Below are positions 1-7,993 of a stretch of 22,014 nucleotides of DNA, piece by piece. The stretch comes from Bacillota bacterium (GTDB taxonomy: Bacteria; Bacillota; Clostridia; Oscillospirales; Ruminococcaceae), in the NCBI GenBank assembly GCA_023457355.1, contig JAEWLW010000076.1, positions 1 through 22,014 on the forward strand. The letters are read 5' to 3'. The position numbers and the translations under genes were made by a program. The notes beneath the pieces were generated by a model. The model made no database searches and was not told the DNA's origin. It saw nothing but the letters and a program-made list of their open reading frames with translations. Numbering within the stretch: position 1 is the stretch's first letter; each line of letters begins with the position of its first letter.

Positions 1-641
1 GTGGTCACGGCGGGAAACGTCCATGACAGCGTGGCTTTTGACGATGTATATGACAAGGTGACAGCGTCCTTTCCCGAGATTGAGACTGTCGTTGCCGATG
101 CCGCTTACAAGACGCCCCATATCTGCAGGAAGGTTTTTGAGGATTGCCGCGTATTGTCCACTGTCAGCGCCCCATGACGATGAAGGGCGGTCACGAATGG
201 TGGAAGTACGTTTACGATGAATACTATGACTGCATTATCTGCCCGGAATACCAGTCCCTGCGCTACGCCACCACCAACCGGGAGGGCTACCGGGAATACA
301 AAAGCGAACCAAAAATCTGCGTGGGTTGCCCCACACGACAGCTGTGCACGCACGCCAAGGATTGCGTCAAGACGCTACAGCGGCACATCTGGAAGGAATA
401 CGAAGAGCTGGCGGACGACGCGCGCTACACGCCGGAATACCGGGCACTTTACGAACGGCGTAAAGAAACCATAGAACGGGTCTTCGCCGACACCAAGGGA
501 AAACACGCTATGCGTTACACGCAGTATCGCGGCCTCACTCAGGTGCGAAACTGAGTGAAGCTTAAGTTTGCTGCCATGAATCTGAAAAAGCTGACCAGAT
601 GGAATGGTGGGAGCCTTTGTCTCAAACCATATTCCGGATAG
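1..641 (+). pseudogene. IS1182-family transposase remnant (3' part, frameshifted, internal stop)
   Basis: This is the C-terminal half of a DDE transposase of the IS1182 type; its 5' part lies outside the window. The first frame (1-174) reads VVTAGNVHDSVAFDD and then VVADAAYKTPHI, typical of the catalytic core around the second Asp. It ends at a stop (172-174). The homology continues in another frame from about 165, with RPMTMKGG, YVYDEYYDCIICPEYQ, TTNREGYREYKS and ETIERVFADTKGKHAMRY, so a 1-base deletion (or equivalent) sits near 150-170. A TGA at 552-554 falls where family members have Trp (RN-stop-VKLKFAAMNLKKL), and the same frame then runs to a TAG at 639-641. Family recognition is from memory of the motifs. 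With two lesions it should not give active protein. No terminal inverted repeat could be confirmed. Confidence 0.85.
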
Positions 642-658
642 AAAGACCCCAATACACC

Positions 659-696
659 AAAAACCCGATTTATGCCACTGCATAAACCGGGTTTTT
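659..696. terminator. Bidirectional-looking terminator hairpin between IS remnant and nadE
   Basis: Two arms of about 15 bases (AAAACCC-GATTTATG and CATAAACCGGGTTTT) pair with one mismatch around a 6-base loop. The stem begins with an A-run and ends in a T-run, so it can work in either direction. It probably ends the nadE transcript on the minus strand and any transcript of the IS remnant on the plus strand. Confidence 0.65.
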
Positions 697-707
697 CGAC
701 AGGCTGA

Positions 708-740
708 GAGCCAAGGTTATTTTAACCTTGGCTCTGGTTT
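708..740. terminator. Second hairpin, perfect 12-bp stem
   Basis: GAGCCAAGGTTA at 708-719 is perfectly complementary to TAACCTTGGCTC at 723-734 across a 3-base TTT loop. TGGTTTT follows on the plus strand. It lies 11 bases after the first hairpin, so the two form a double hairpin between the decayed transposase and the end of nadE. It could be a terminator or a trace of the IS end; the U-tract is weak. Confidence 0.5.
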
Positions 741-815
741 TATATCTGCGGTATTTCCGGCACCGGATTTTAAAGCGAAACGTCAACCCAAACGCTGAAA
801 GACGTCTAAACGGCA

Positions 816-2729
816 TCAGCCCAGGTTGCTTATTTCTTCAAGCCAAAGCGCGGCCGAGGCATCGCTGGGCATCCGCCAGTCGCCGCGGGGCGACAGCGTT
901 AACGAGCCGACCTTGGGGCCGTCCGGCAGGCAGGAGCGCTTGAACTGCTGCGAGAAGAAGCGGCGGTAGAAGGTGTGCATCCATTTTAGGATGATGGCAC
1001 GGTCGTAGGTTCCGGCAAAGGCCACCTCCGCCATGCGAAGGACCTTCTGCGGTGAAAAACCCCAGCGTACCGCATAGTAAAGGAAGAAATCGTGCAGCTC
1101 GTAGGGGCCGACGATGCCCTCGGTTTTCTGCGCGATTTCGCCGTTCTCAGCGGGCAGCAGCTCCGGTGAGACGGGGGTGTCAAGCACGTCGAGCAACACG
1201 CGGCGCAGCGCGTCGTCGGCGGTGAGATCCGCCTCATACCGGACAAGATGGCGGATGAGCGTTTTGGGAACAGAGGCATTGACGCCGTACATCGACATGT
1301 GGTCGCCGTTATAGGTCGCCCAGCCGAGCGCCAGCTCTGAGAGATCGCCCGTACCGATGACAATGCCGCCGGTTTGATTGGCAATATCCATCAAAAGCTG
1401 GGTGCGCTCTCTGGCTTGCGAATTTTCAAATACGACATCCAACGATTGAGGGTCATGGCCCAGGTCCTCAAAATGCACCGCCACCGCTTTGGCGATGTCG
1501 ATGGTGCGCAACTGTGCGCCCACCTTTTCAGCCAGCAGCTCGGCGTTGCCTTTGGTGCGGGCGGTGGTGCCGAAGCAGGGCATGGTGACCGCCACAATAT
1601 CCGAAACAGGGCGGTTGAGCAGCCGCATGGCGCGGGCGCACACCAGCAGCGCCAGTGTGGAATCCAACCCGCCCGAAAGGCCGAGTACCGCTGTTTTGGC
1701 GCCGGAATGCAGCAGCCTTTTACGCAGGCCGTGCGCCTGAATGGCAAGAATATCTTCGCACCGCTCGGCGCGTTGCGCCAGGGAGGCGGGCACAAAAGGC
1801 AACGGCGCAACGTAGCGGGTGAGATCCGTTTCGGCGACGGCAACCGAGAAGGGGATGCGCTGATAGCCTTCGTCGTTTGCGGCGGGATAGGTGCTGATGC
1901 GGCGGCGTTCGCTTACGAGACGCTGCACGTCCAGCTCGGTATAAATCATCTCGTTGGAGAAAAGCGGCGCTTCGGCCAGCATAATGCCGTTTTCCGCGAT
2001 CATCGAGTTGCCGGCGAACACCATATCGGTCGTGGATTCGCCGTTGCCGGCGTCGGCGTAGAGATAGCCGCAAAGCAGACGGGCCGAAATGCTTTGCAGC
2101 ATCTGGCGGCGATAATCGGCCTTGCCGACAATTTCGTCGCTGGCGGAGATGTTGACAATCATCGTCGCGCCGGCCAGCGCGTGCGCAACGGAAGGCGGCT
2201 GCGGCACCCAGAGATCCTCGCAGATTTCGACCGCCAGGGTCCACTCCGACAACTCTTCGCAGCTGAACAACAGCTTTTGGCCAAACGGCACATCCTGGCC
2301 GCATAGCGTCATGTGGCTGACGCCCAAAAAGGCGGGGGTAAAATTACGCCGCTCATAAAATTCGCCGTAGTTTGGCAGATGGGCCTTGGGCACGGCGCCT
2401 AAAAGCTTGCCGTTTTGCAGGATGACCGCGCAGTTATAGAGCTTATTAAAAGCGGACACCGGCATACCGGTTACAATCACCATATCAGAGCCCACCGACG
2501 CCTGAAGCAGTGTGCGCAACGCCTGCTGCGCACCGTCGAGCAGCACCTGCTGTGAAAACAGGTCGCCGCAGGTATAGCCGGTCAGCGAAAGCTCCGGAAA
2601 TGTCAGCAGCTGGATTCTTTTAGCCAGCGCATCCTTTAGAACTTCCGTCATTTTTTCGGCATTGAAAGCGCAGTCGGCCACCCTGAGCTCAGGAGAGGCA
2701 CAAGCCACGCGTATAAAGCCGTTTTTCAT
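816..2729 (-). CDS. nadE: Glutamine-dependent NAD+ synthetase
   Basis: It makes NAD+ from deamido-NAD+ and ATP, using ammonia released from glutamine, the last step of NAD biosynthesis in the cytoplasm. The 637-residue length fits the two-domain form. Residues 1 to about 300 are a nitrilase-fold glutaminase with a visible Glu-Lys-Cys triad: E46 in TFPELSLTGY, K115 in VPKAHLPNYGEFYERR and C170 in VEICEDLWVP. Residues from about 325 form the synthetase domain with the pyrophosphate-binding P-loop LSGGLDST (351-358), and IGTGDLSELALGWATYNGDHMSMYG further on. The ATG is preceded by GGAGG with a 7-base gap, and a consensus promoter lies about 70 bases upstream. The gene stands alone, divergent from the Ca2+-ATPase. 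The antisense strand has a long open frame, which is a composition shadow. Confidence 0.96.
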   Translation of the reverse strand: MKNGFIRVACASPELRVADCAFNAEKMTEVLKDALAKRIQLLTFPELSLTGYTCGDLFSQQVLLDGAQQALRTLLQASVGSDMVIVTGMPVSAFNKLYNCAVILQNGKLLGAVPKAHLPNYGEFYERRNFTPAFLGVSHMTLCGQDVPFGQKLLFSCEELSEWTLAVEICEDLWVPQPPSVAHALAGATMIVNISASDEIVGKADYRRQMLQSISARLLCGYLYADAGNGESTTDMVFAGNSMIAENGIMLAEAPLFSNEMIYTELDVQRLVSERRRISTYPAANDEGYQRIPFSVAVAETDLTRYVAPLPFVPASLAQRAERCEDILAIQAHGLRKRLLHSGAKTAVLGLSGGLDSTLALLVCARAMRLLNRPVSDIVAVTMPCFGTTARTKGNAELLAEKVGAQLRTIDIAKAVAVHFEDLGHDPQSLDVVFENSQARERTQLLMDIANQTGGIVIGTGDLSELALGWATYNGDHMSMYGVNASVPKTLIRHLVRYEADLTADDALRRVLLDVLDTPVSPELLPAENGEIAQKTEGIVGPYELHDFFLYYAVRWGFSPQKVLRMAEVAFAGTYDRAIILKWMHTFYRRFFSQQFKRSCLPDGPKVGSLTLSPRGDWRMPSDASAALWLEEISNLG

Positions 2730-2798
2730 ATAAATACCTCCGCGCCATATTTGGTTTAAATTCCTTCTTTAAGGAAATTTATACAGGCAATTGCATTT

Positions 2799-2827
2799 AT
2801 TCTACGCGCAAACGAACCAATTGTCAA
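2799..2827 (-). promoter_or_regulatory. SigA-type promoter of nadE
   Basis: On the minus strand TTGACA (2827-2822) and TAGAAT (2804-2799) are separated by exactly 17 bases. Transcription would start near 2792, giving a leader of about 60 bases. That leader holds an imperfect inverted repeat, TTCCTT/AAGGAA at 2761-2776 with AT-rich flanks, which could be an operator or just a short stem. No known regulator site was recognised. Confidence 0.75.
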
Positions 2828-2918
2828 AGGTTACCCCCGCGTATCAGTTCCCTACATATTTTTGGACAGCCCCGAATAAATATAAACAAATCAGAAGGAC
2901 AAGAAGGGAGATTATTTC

Positions 2919-5609
2919 ATGGGGCGCGAGCGGGATGAATTGGCAGGAATGACATCCAAAGAAGCACAGCAGCGGCTGTTGGAAGATGGGGAAAACCGGC
3001 TGTATACCGGTAAAAAGCATTCGGCAGTGAAAATTTTCGCAGGACAGTTTCGCGATTTAATGGTGATTATACTGCTGATTGCCACGGTGGTTTCGGCGGT
3101 TCTGGGGGAACTGCACGAGGCGATCGCCATTGTGGTCATCGTGCTGATAAACGCACTGCTGGGATTTTTTCAGGAGTTGCGCTGTGAGCAGACGCTGGAG
3201 GCACTGGCGAGGCTTTCGGCCCCGCTGGCCAGAGTGCGGCGGGATGGGCGGGAGATGGAAATTCCCGCCGCCAAGGTAGTGCGGGGCGATTTGCTGCTGC
3301 TTTCGGCGGGGGATTGTATCGCCGCCGACGCGGTGGTTTTAACACAGCACGCGCTCGCCTGTGACGAGGCGTTGCTCACCGGCGAATCGGAGGCCTGTAC
3401 CAAGCGCGCGGTCACCGGCAACGAGGCCGATGCACGCGCCGCGCATGATGCCATGGTGTTCATGGGCACCCATGTGGTGGCCGGCCGCGCCGAGGCGCGG
3501 GTGAGTGCAACCGGCATGGCGACCGAGATGGGCGCTATCGCCGGCATGCTCAGCGGCATTGAGGAGGAACAGACGCCGCTGCAAAAACGGCTGGATCAGG
3601 TGGGCAGAGTGATCGGCGCAGGGTGCCTGCTCATTTGTATGCTGGTGGCGGCGGCGGGGGTGTGGCGCGGCGAAGCGCCGCTGAACATGCTGATAACCGG
3701 CATCAGCCTTGCGGTGGCGGCGGTGCCCGAAGGGCTGCCCGCTATCGTCACCATCTCTCTGGCGCTGGCTGTGCGCCGCATCCTGCGCCGCAACGCGCTG
3801 ATCAAACACCTGCATGCGGTGGAGACGCTGGGGTGTGCGACGGTGATCTGCTCGGATAAAACCGGCACGCTGACGCAAAACCGTATGACGGTACAAAAGC
3901 TGGTAACCATGTCCGGCGAATTTGCGCCTGCTCAGCTGAAGCAGCAGCTTTTGCGGCATTCGGAGTTGAAATATCTGCTGGAGGCGGCGGCTTTTTGCAA
4001 CGATGCGCGAACGCAGCCGAAAAAGCGCGGGCGCTGGGGACGGGAAGAGCCGGAAAGCTTCACATTTTCAGGCGATCCCACCGAAACGGCCTTGCTTAAA
4101 ACAGCTGTGGAAGCGGGTGTGCGGCCCACGGATTTTTTTCGACGCGGCGAACTGGCTTTTGATTCCACCCGAAAGCGCATGACCGTTTGGGGTGGCTGTG
4201 CCGACGGCGTCAGCCGCATTTACATGAAAGGCGCACCGGAACTGGTGCTGTCGCGCTGCACCCGCATTGCCACGGCGCAGGGCAGTATGCCCCTTACGCC
4301 CGAGCTGCGGCGAAAAATGGCCGGGGATAACGCCCGCCTGGCCGGGGACGCGCTGCGGGTGATGGGCTTTGCTTTCCGTGAGCAGGGGCCGGGCGGCGAA
4401 GCGCCGGAAAATAACCTTGTTTTTGCCGGGCTCATCGGGCTGTTCGACCCGCCCCGCCCCGAAGCGGCGGCTGCGGTGGCGGCCTGCCGCACCGCACAGG
4501 TGCGCGTTGTCATGATAACCGGTGACCATGCCGCTACCGCCAAAGCAGTGGCCGGGCAGCTGGGGATTCTGCGCGGCGAGAGCGACGTCATCACCGGAGA
4601 CTTGCTGGACGCCATGACCGACGTACAGTTGCAGGAACGCTGCAAAACAGCCACGGTGTTCGCACGGGTCAGCCCGGCACACAAGCTGCGCATTGTGCGT
4701 GCCATGAAGGAAAACGGCGAAATTGTCGCCATGACCGGCGACGGTGTCAATGACGCGCCGGCGGTTAAAGAATCGAGCATTGGCGTGGCCATGGGTGCCA
4801 GCGGCACCGATGTGACCCGCGAGGCCGCCGATGTCATATTGCTCGACGACAACTTTGCAACCCTCGTAGCGGCGGTGGAGGAGGGCCGGACCATTTATCA
4901 GAACATCCGCCGGTTTTTGCGCTATCTGCTTTCCTGCAACGCGGGCGAGGTGTTCACGATGTTTGTCGGTATGCTGATGGGCATGCCGGTGATTCTTACG
5001 CCAATTCAGCTGCTGCTGGTCAACCTTGTAACCGACGGCCTGCCCGCGATTGCGCTGGGTCTGGAACCCGCCGACCCGCAGGTGATGCGGCAGCCCCCGC
5101 GCCGGGCGGAGGAATCCATTTTTTCAGGCGGGCTGATGGGCAAAATTCTGTTCCGCGGGGTATTGATCGGCCTGACAACATTGGGCGTGTTCTCATTGAT
5201 AGCAGGTGGCGGCGCCGACTTAAAAACTGCGCGGACAGCGGCGCTGTGTACGCTGACCATGACCCAGCTGTTCCATGTGTTTGAATGCCGGAGCGAGACA
5301 AAGGGGCTGCTTCAGATCAACCCCTTTACCAATCCGCTCCTGCTGGCGGCATCGCTTGCTTCAATGGCCTGCGTGTTTGCAGCGGTGTATCACCCGGCGA
5401 TTTCGTCGGTATTTTTGACGACGGCGCTCACCACGAACCAGATGAGGACGGTGCTATTGTGCAGCGTGGCGGTACCCGTCATATCTTCGGTGACGCTCCT
5501 GTTTTCCAAAAAGAAACCGCGCCGTCCGGACAGCAGGGAAGCATATGGCGATAAAAAAGGCCTCTTGCCGCAGCAAAAAGCCTTTGAAGAGCAATATATA
5601 GCCGATTAA
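2919..5609 (+). CDS. P2-type calcium-transporting ATPase
   Basis: A membrane pump that uses ATP to export Ca2+. The 896 residues carry the full P-type set: actuator-domain TGES at 154-157; M4 motif VPEGLPA (E271); phosphorylation site DKTGTLT with D313; nucleotide-binding motifs SGDPTETALL and MKGAPE; hinge motif TGDGVNDAP at 606-614. Residues that bind Ca2+ in SERCA have counterparts: N674 and E677 in M5 (CNAGE) and N702, T705 and D706 in M6 (NLVTD). The M8 position equivalent to SERCA E908 seems to be Q783, as in plasma-membrane-type pumps, which suggests one Ca2+ per cycle; this alignment is by eye. The ATG has a GGGAG ribosome site 8 bases upstream. I found no convincing promoter in the 190-base divergent gap. 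The last 50 bases contain the terminator of the convergent downstream gene. Confidence 0.93.
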   Translation: MGRERDELAGMTSKEAQQRLLEDGENRLYTGKKHSAVKIFAGQFRDLMVIILLIATVVSAVLGELHEAIAIVVIVLINALLGFFQELRCEQTLEALARLSAPLARVRRDGREMEIPAAKVVRGDLLLLSAGDCIAADAVVLTQHALACDEALLTGESEACTKRAVTGNEADARAAHDAMVFMGTHVVAGRAEARVSATGMATEMGAIAGMLSGIEEEQTPLQKRLDQVGRVIGAGCLLICMLVAAAGVWRGEAPLNMLITGISLAVAAVPEGLPAIVTISLALAVRRILRRNALIKHLHAVETLGCATVICSDKTGTLTQNRMTVQKLVTMSGEFAPAQLKQQLLRHSELKYLLEAAAFCNDARTQPKKRGRWGREEPESFTFSGDPTETALLKTAVEAGVRPTDFFRRGELAFDSTRKRMTVWGGCADGVSRIYMKGAPELVLSRCTRIATAQGSMPLTPELRRKMAGDNARLAGDALRVMGFAFREQGPGGEAPENNLVFAGLIGLFDPPRPEAAAAVAACRTAQVRVVMITGDHAATAKAVAGQLGILRGESDVITGDLLDAMTDVQLQERCKTATVFARVSPAHKLRIVRAMKENGEIVAMTGDGVNDAPAVKESSIGVAMGASGTDVTREAADVILLDDNFATLVAAVEEGRTIYQNIRRFLRYLLSCNAGEVFTMFVGMLMGMPVILTPIQLLLVNLVTDGLPAIALGLEPADPQVMRQPPRRAEESIFSGGLMGKILFRGVLIGLTTLGVFSLIAGGGADLKTARTAALCTLTMTQLFHVFECRSETKGLLQINPFTNPLLLAASLASMACVFAAVYHPAISSVFLTTALTTNQMRTVLLCSVAVPVISSVTLLFSKKKPRRPDSREAYGDKKGLLPQQKAFEEQYIAD
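5553..5585 (-). terminator. Intrinsic terminator for the zinc-ribbon gene, inside the ATPase 3' end
   Basis: Read on the minus strand, AAAGGC-TTT-TTGC (loop TGCG) GCAA-GAG-GCCTTT folds as a continuous 13-bp RNA stem, allowing U-G pairs in the middle, and is followed by more Ts. It lies entirely within the last codons of the plus-strand ATPase gene. On the plus strand no T-tract follows, so the sense of action is minus. It is about 180 bases beyond the stop of the minus-strand gene at 5763. Confidence 0.6.
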
Positions 5610-5753
5610 TGCCAAAACGCCTCGTCTTTTCGGCTTGTTTTTCCGCGCTGTTGCGTTATCTTTCTCGTCAGGCGGCAGCTGCCCTGTCCGTCCGACTTGC
5701 GATCTGGGAAAATATTCCCGCAAAACGTGAGGGCACTGGGCGGTTGGACGATA

Positions 5754-5778
5754 AGCGGTTGATTATTTTTCAACCGCT
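5754..5778. repeat. Inverted repeat overlapping the zinc-ribbon gene stop codon
   Basis: A 9-bp perfect stem (AGCGGTTGA / TCAACCGCT) with a 7-base AT loop covers the last codons and the TAA of the minus-strand gene ending at 5763. It lacks a T-tract on either side, so it is more likely an mRNA 3'-end stabilising or pausing stem than a complete terminator. Confidence 0.4.
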
Positions 5779-6137
5779 CTGCCGCAGTTGCGGCAAAAAT
5801 GGTCATTGGGCCCCAGCAGGGCGGCGCAATGCGGGCAGGCCGGGCGGTAGTTGTTCTGCAAAAGATGCAGTGCCCCCTGCGGCGCCTGTGCCGTACCATT
5901 TTGCGCCGCTTCTTTGCCGAGCGTCTCACTGACCTCAAAGATGCTGGCGCATTTGGGGCAGGTGGCAAAATAAGACGAATGAAATTTGAACAGCGGGATA
6001 AAAAAGGCGTGAAAGTACTGATATTTTCTTGCAAGATGAAAGGATTCGCCGCTGCCGCAGCAGGGGCATTTTCCGGCTTGTATATAACCCGCCGGGCTCA
6101 CCTTGGAATTTGTGCCGAACAAACCGATAAAAAACAT
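5763..6137 (-). CDS. Small zinc-ribbon protein of unknown function
   Basis: A 124-residue cytoplasmic protein with three CxxC-type knuckles and a fourth. C24-P-C-C27 and C60-P-K-C63 flank an aromatic stretch (YFHAFFIPLFKFHSSYF) and probably form one ribbon. C101-P-H-C104 and C115-R-N-C118 form a second ribbon of the zinc-ribbon/double-zinc-ribbon type at the extreme C-terminus. The start at 6137 (MFFIGLFG) was chosen over the longer frame because GGAGG stands 8 bases upstream of it, and proteins of this type usually begin MFFIG. It has its own consensus promoter and is transcribed alone, convergent with the ATPase. Related proteins are common in Clostridia, but no function is established to my knowledge; metal-dependent protein or nucleic-acid contact is only a guess. 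Confidence 0.8.
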   Translation of the reverse strand: MFFIGLFGTNSKVSPAGYIQAGKCPCCGSGESFHLARKYQYFHAFFIPLFKFHSSYFATCPKCASIFEVSETLGKEAAQNGTAQAPQGALHLLQNNYRPACPHCAALLGPNDHFCRNCGRAVEK

Positions 6138-6166
6138 TTCGGGCGCCTCCTTCGCGTTCTTTTTAC

Positions 6167-6195
6167 ATAATAATACCAACGGCGTAATTGGTCAA
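6167..6195 (-). promoter_or_regulatory. SigA-type promoter of the zinc-ribbon gene
   Basis: On the minus strand TTGACC (6195-6190) and TATTAT (6172-6167) are separated by 17 bases. The predicted start near 6160 leaves a short leader carrying the GGAGG ribosome site at 6146-6150. Confidence 0.75.
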
Positions 6196-6396
6196 GAAAA
6201 AGCCGTTTTACAGGCAGTAACATGGCAATTTTATTGCACTATTATTTCAGTAAAACGAGACGGAAACTTCCTGATTTAACAGCAAAGTGGCGTATAAGCC
6301 ACCATGTATGTGCGAATGTAGGAAGAACGAGCTGCGTTTAGCATTATTTACCGTCTTGTTTCGATCTAAAATGCCAGAAAGTGTCCTCGGTTTGAC

Positions 6397-6425
6397 TTGA
6401 CCCCATTGGCGATAAGCGGTAAAAT
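6397..6425 (+). promoter_or_regulatory. Promoter of the GHL10 lipoprotein gene
   Basis: TTGACC (6397-6402), a 17-base spacer and TAAAAT (6420-6425) lie 34 bases before the ATG at 6459. The ribosome site GAGGT is at 6448-6452. It probably also serves the amidase gene downstream. Confidence 0.65.
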
Positions 6426-6458
6426 AAAGTGCTATATGGTGTATTGTGAGGTAAAAGA

Positions 6459-7955
6459 ATGAAACGCAACATCGATAAAACGGCCGCGCTGCTGTTGGTG
6501 ATCGCTTTAACTTTAACAGCCCTGGCCGGGTGCGGCAGTGAAGTGGTCTCGAGCACCGGGCAGCTTGAGCCGCCACAAAGCAGCACGTCAAGCGAGGATA
6601 CATATCCCGGGGAGTTTCCGCCGGCGGACCAGCCCTTGCCTGCCGAATCGTCCGAGGCCGCGTCTTCCCAGGCGCCGGAAACGCCCGCACCCTCTTCCAG
6701 TGTGGCGCCGGCATCGCAGCCGGAGCCCGCAAGCAGTCAGGCCCCTGCTTCCAGCGCGGCGGCGCCGCCGCAGTCGGCGCCTGTTGTCTCCAGCAGCCAG
6801 GCCCCCGTTTCCAGCGAGCCGGAGCAGGTTACCTATGCCGTTGCACAAAGCGGCGTGGATGAGGTACGCGGCATCTGGATTTCCTATCTCGATTTTTACA
6901 CGCTGGCAAAGGATCAGAGTAAATCCAGCTTTGTTTCGAATATTAACAGCGCCTTTAAGAGCATTGCGGACTATGGCCTGAACACTGTTTTTGTGCAGGT
7001 GCGTCCGTTTGGCGACGCCATGTATGATTCCGAGGTTTTTCCGTGGAGTTATGTGCTCACAGGCACCGAGGGCGACAACCCCGGCTATGACCCGTTGGCG
7101 GTTATGGTTTCGTCGGCCAGAAAGTACGGCCTGCGGATAGAGGCGTGGATTAACCCCTACCGCGTACTGGCCATCGGCAGCACGCGCACGCTTTCTTCCG
7201 CCAACCCGGCGGTGCAGGCTATCCGCCAGGGGAAGGACACGGCAATTTCTTATAGCGGCGGGATTTTTTACAATCCGGCCAGCAAGACGGCGCGCGCGCT
7301 TATCACGCAGGGCGTTGTTGAAATTATAGAGAACTACGATATAGACGGCATTCACTTTGACGACTATTTTTATCCGACAACCGACGAGGCGTTTGACGCG
7401 GCTTACTACCGCGACTACCGTGCGGCGGGTGGTTCACTTTCACAGGCCGACTGGCGGCGCGAAAATGTCAACACGCTGGTGCGTCAGGTTTATGCGGCGG
7501 TGAAGGCGGCCGATTCCTCGGTGCTGTTTGGCATCAGCCCGCAGGCGCGTATGGATAACAACTACAACGGCCAGTTCGCCGACGTGGAGAAGTGGTTATC
7601 CGGCAGCGGTTATGTCGATTATATCTGCCCGCAGATTTATTACGGCTTTGACAACGATTCGGTGCCCTACAGCAGCACGCTGGCACAGTGGGACAAAATG
7701 GCCAGAGGCTCCGGCACGGCGCTTTATGTCGGCCTGGCGGTCTATAAATGCGGCGTTTCAGACCAATGGGCCGGCAGCGGCAAAAGCGAGTGGATGAGCT
7801 GCACCACCATGATGCGGGATATGGTGGATGAGGCACGGGGGGCTTCAAGCTACGAGGGCTTTTTGCTCTATCGCTATGATTCGCTTTTTAATCCGGAAAG
7901 TGCCGTCAAAAGTCATATTTCCAAAGAGCGCGCCAATTTGCAGGACATATTATAA
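6459..7955 (+). CDS. Lipoprotein with GHL10-type glycosyl-hydrolase-like domain
   Basis: A 498-residue exported lipoprotein. Residues 1-25 are a lipoprotein signal peptide: KR-rich start, hydrophobic core LLLVIALTLTALAG and the lipobox Cys C25. Residues 26 to about 125 are a Ser/Pro/Ala/Glu-rich linker with repeated SSQAP-type units, probably crossing part of the wall. From about 134 (VDEVRGIWISYLDF) a GHL10 (DUF187, YngK-like) TIM-barrel domain runs to near the end. Its hallmarks are NTVFVQVRPFGDAMYDSE, GLRIEAWINPYR, DIDGIHFDDYFYP (D296, D301, D302) and YVDYICPQIYYGF. The family is thought to act on envelope glycans, but substrates are poorly defined. The ATG has GAGG 6 bases upstream and a promoter. 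The next gene, 38 bases on, carries a related barrel, so the two are probably co-expressed. Confidence 0.88.
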   Translation: MKRNIDKTAALLLVIALTLTALAGCGSEVVSSTGQLEPPQSSTSSEDTYPGEFPPADQPLPAESSEAASSQAPETPAPSSSVAPASQPEPASSQAPASSAAAPPQSAPVVSSSQAPVSSEPEQVTYAVAQSGVDEVRGIWISYLDFYTLAKDQSKSSFVSNINSAFKSIADYGLNTVFVQVRPFGDAMYDSEVFPWSYVLTGTEGDNPGYDPLAVMVSSARKYGLRIEAWINPYRVLAIGSTRTLSSANPAVQAIRQGKDTAISYSGGIFYNPASKTARALITQGVVEIIENYDIDGIHFDDYFYPTTDEAFDAAYYRDYRAAGGSLSQADWRRENVNTLVRQVYAAVKAADSSVLFGISPQARMDNNYNGQFADVEKWLSGSGYVDYICPQIYYGFDNDSVPYSSTLAQWDKMARGSGTALYVGLAVYKCGVSDQWAGSGKSEWMSCTTMMRDMVDEARGASSYEGFLLYRYDSLFNPESAVKSHISKERANLQDIL

Positions 7956-7993
7956 AATGGCAGCGCTATAAAAATCAGCACCAAAGGGGAACA

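Larger units (their letters stand above)
6138..6458. other. 321-base intergenic region with two divergent promoters
   Basis: Both ends carry promoters (6167-6195 minus, 6397-6425 plus). The middle, about 6200-6390, is AT-richer than the flanking genes and contains only a short stem (GTGGC/GCCAC, 6287-6302). I see no credible small gene, tRNA or known RNA motif in it. Confidence 0.6.

Noticed and set aside
1374..2306. 310-codon open frame on the plus strand
   Set aside because: It is antisense to nadE, has low-complexity His/Arg/Gly-rich composition and no recognisable domain; a shadow of GC-rich coding DNA.
6600..6830. Tandem repeat in the lipoprotein linker
   Set aside because: SSQAP-like units recur irregularly, but this is ordinary Ser/Pro-rich linker composition, not an array with constant period.
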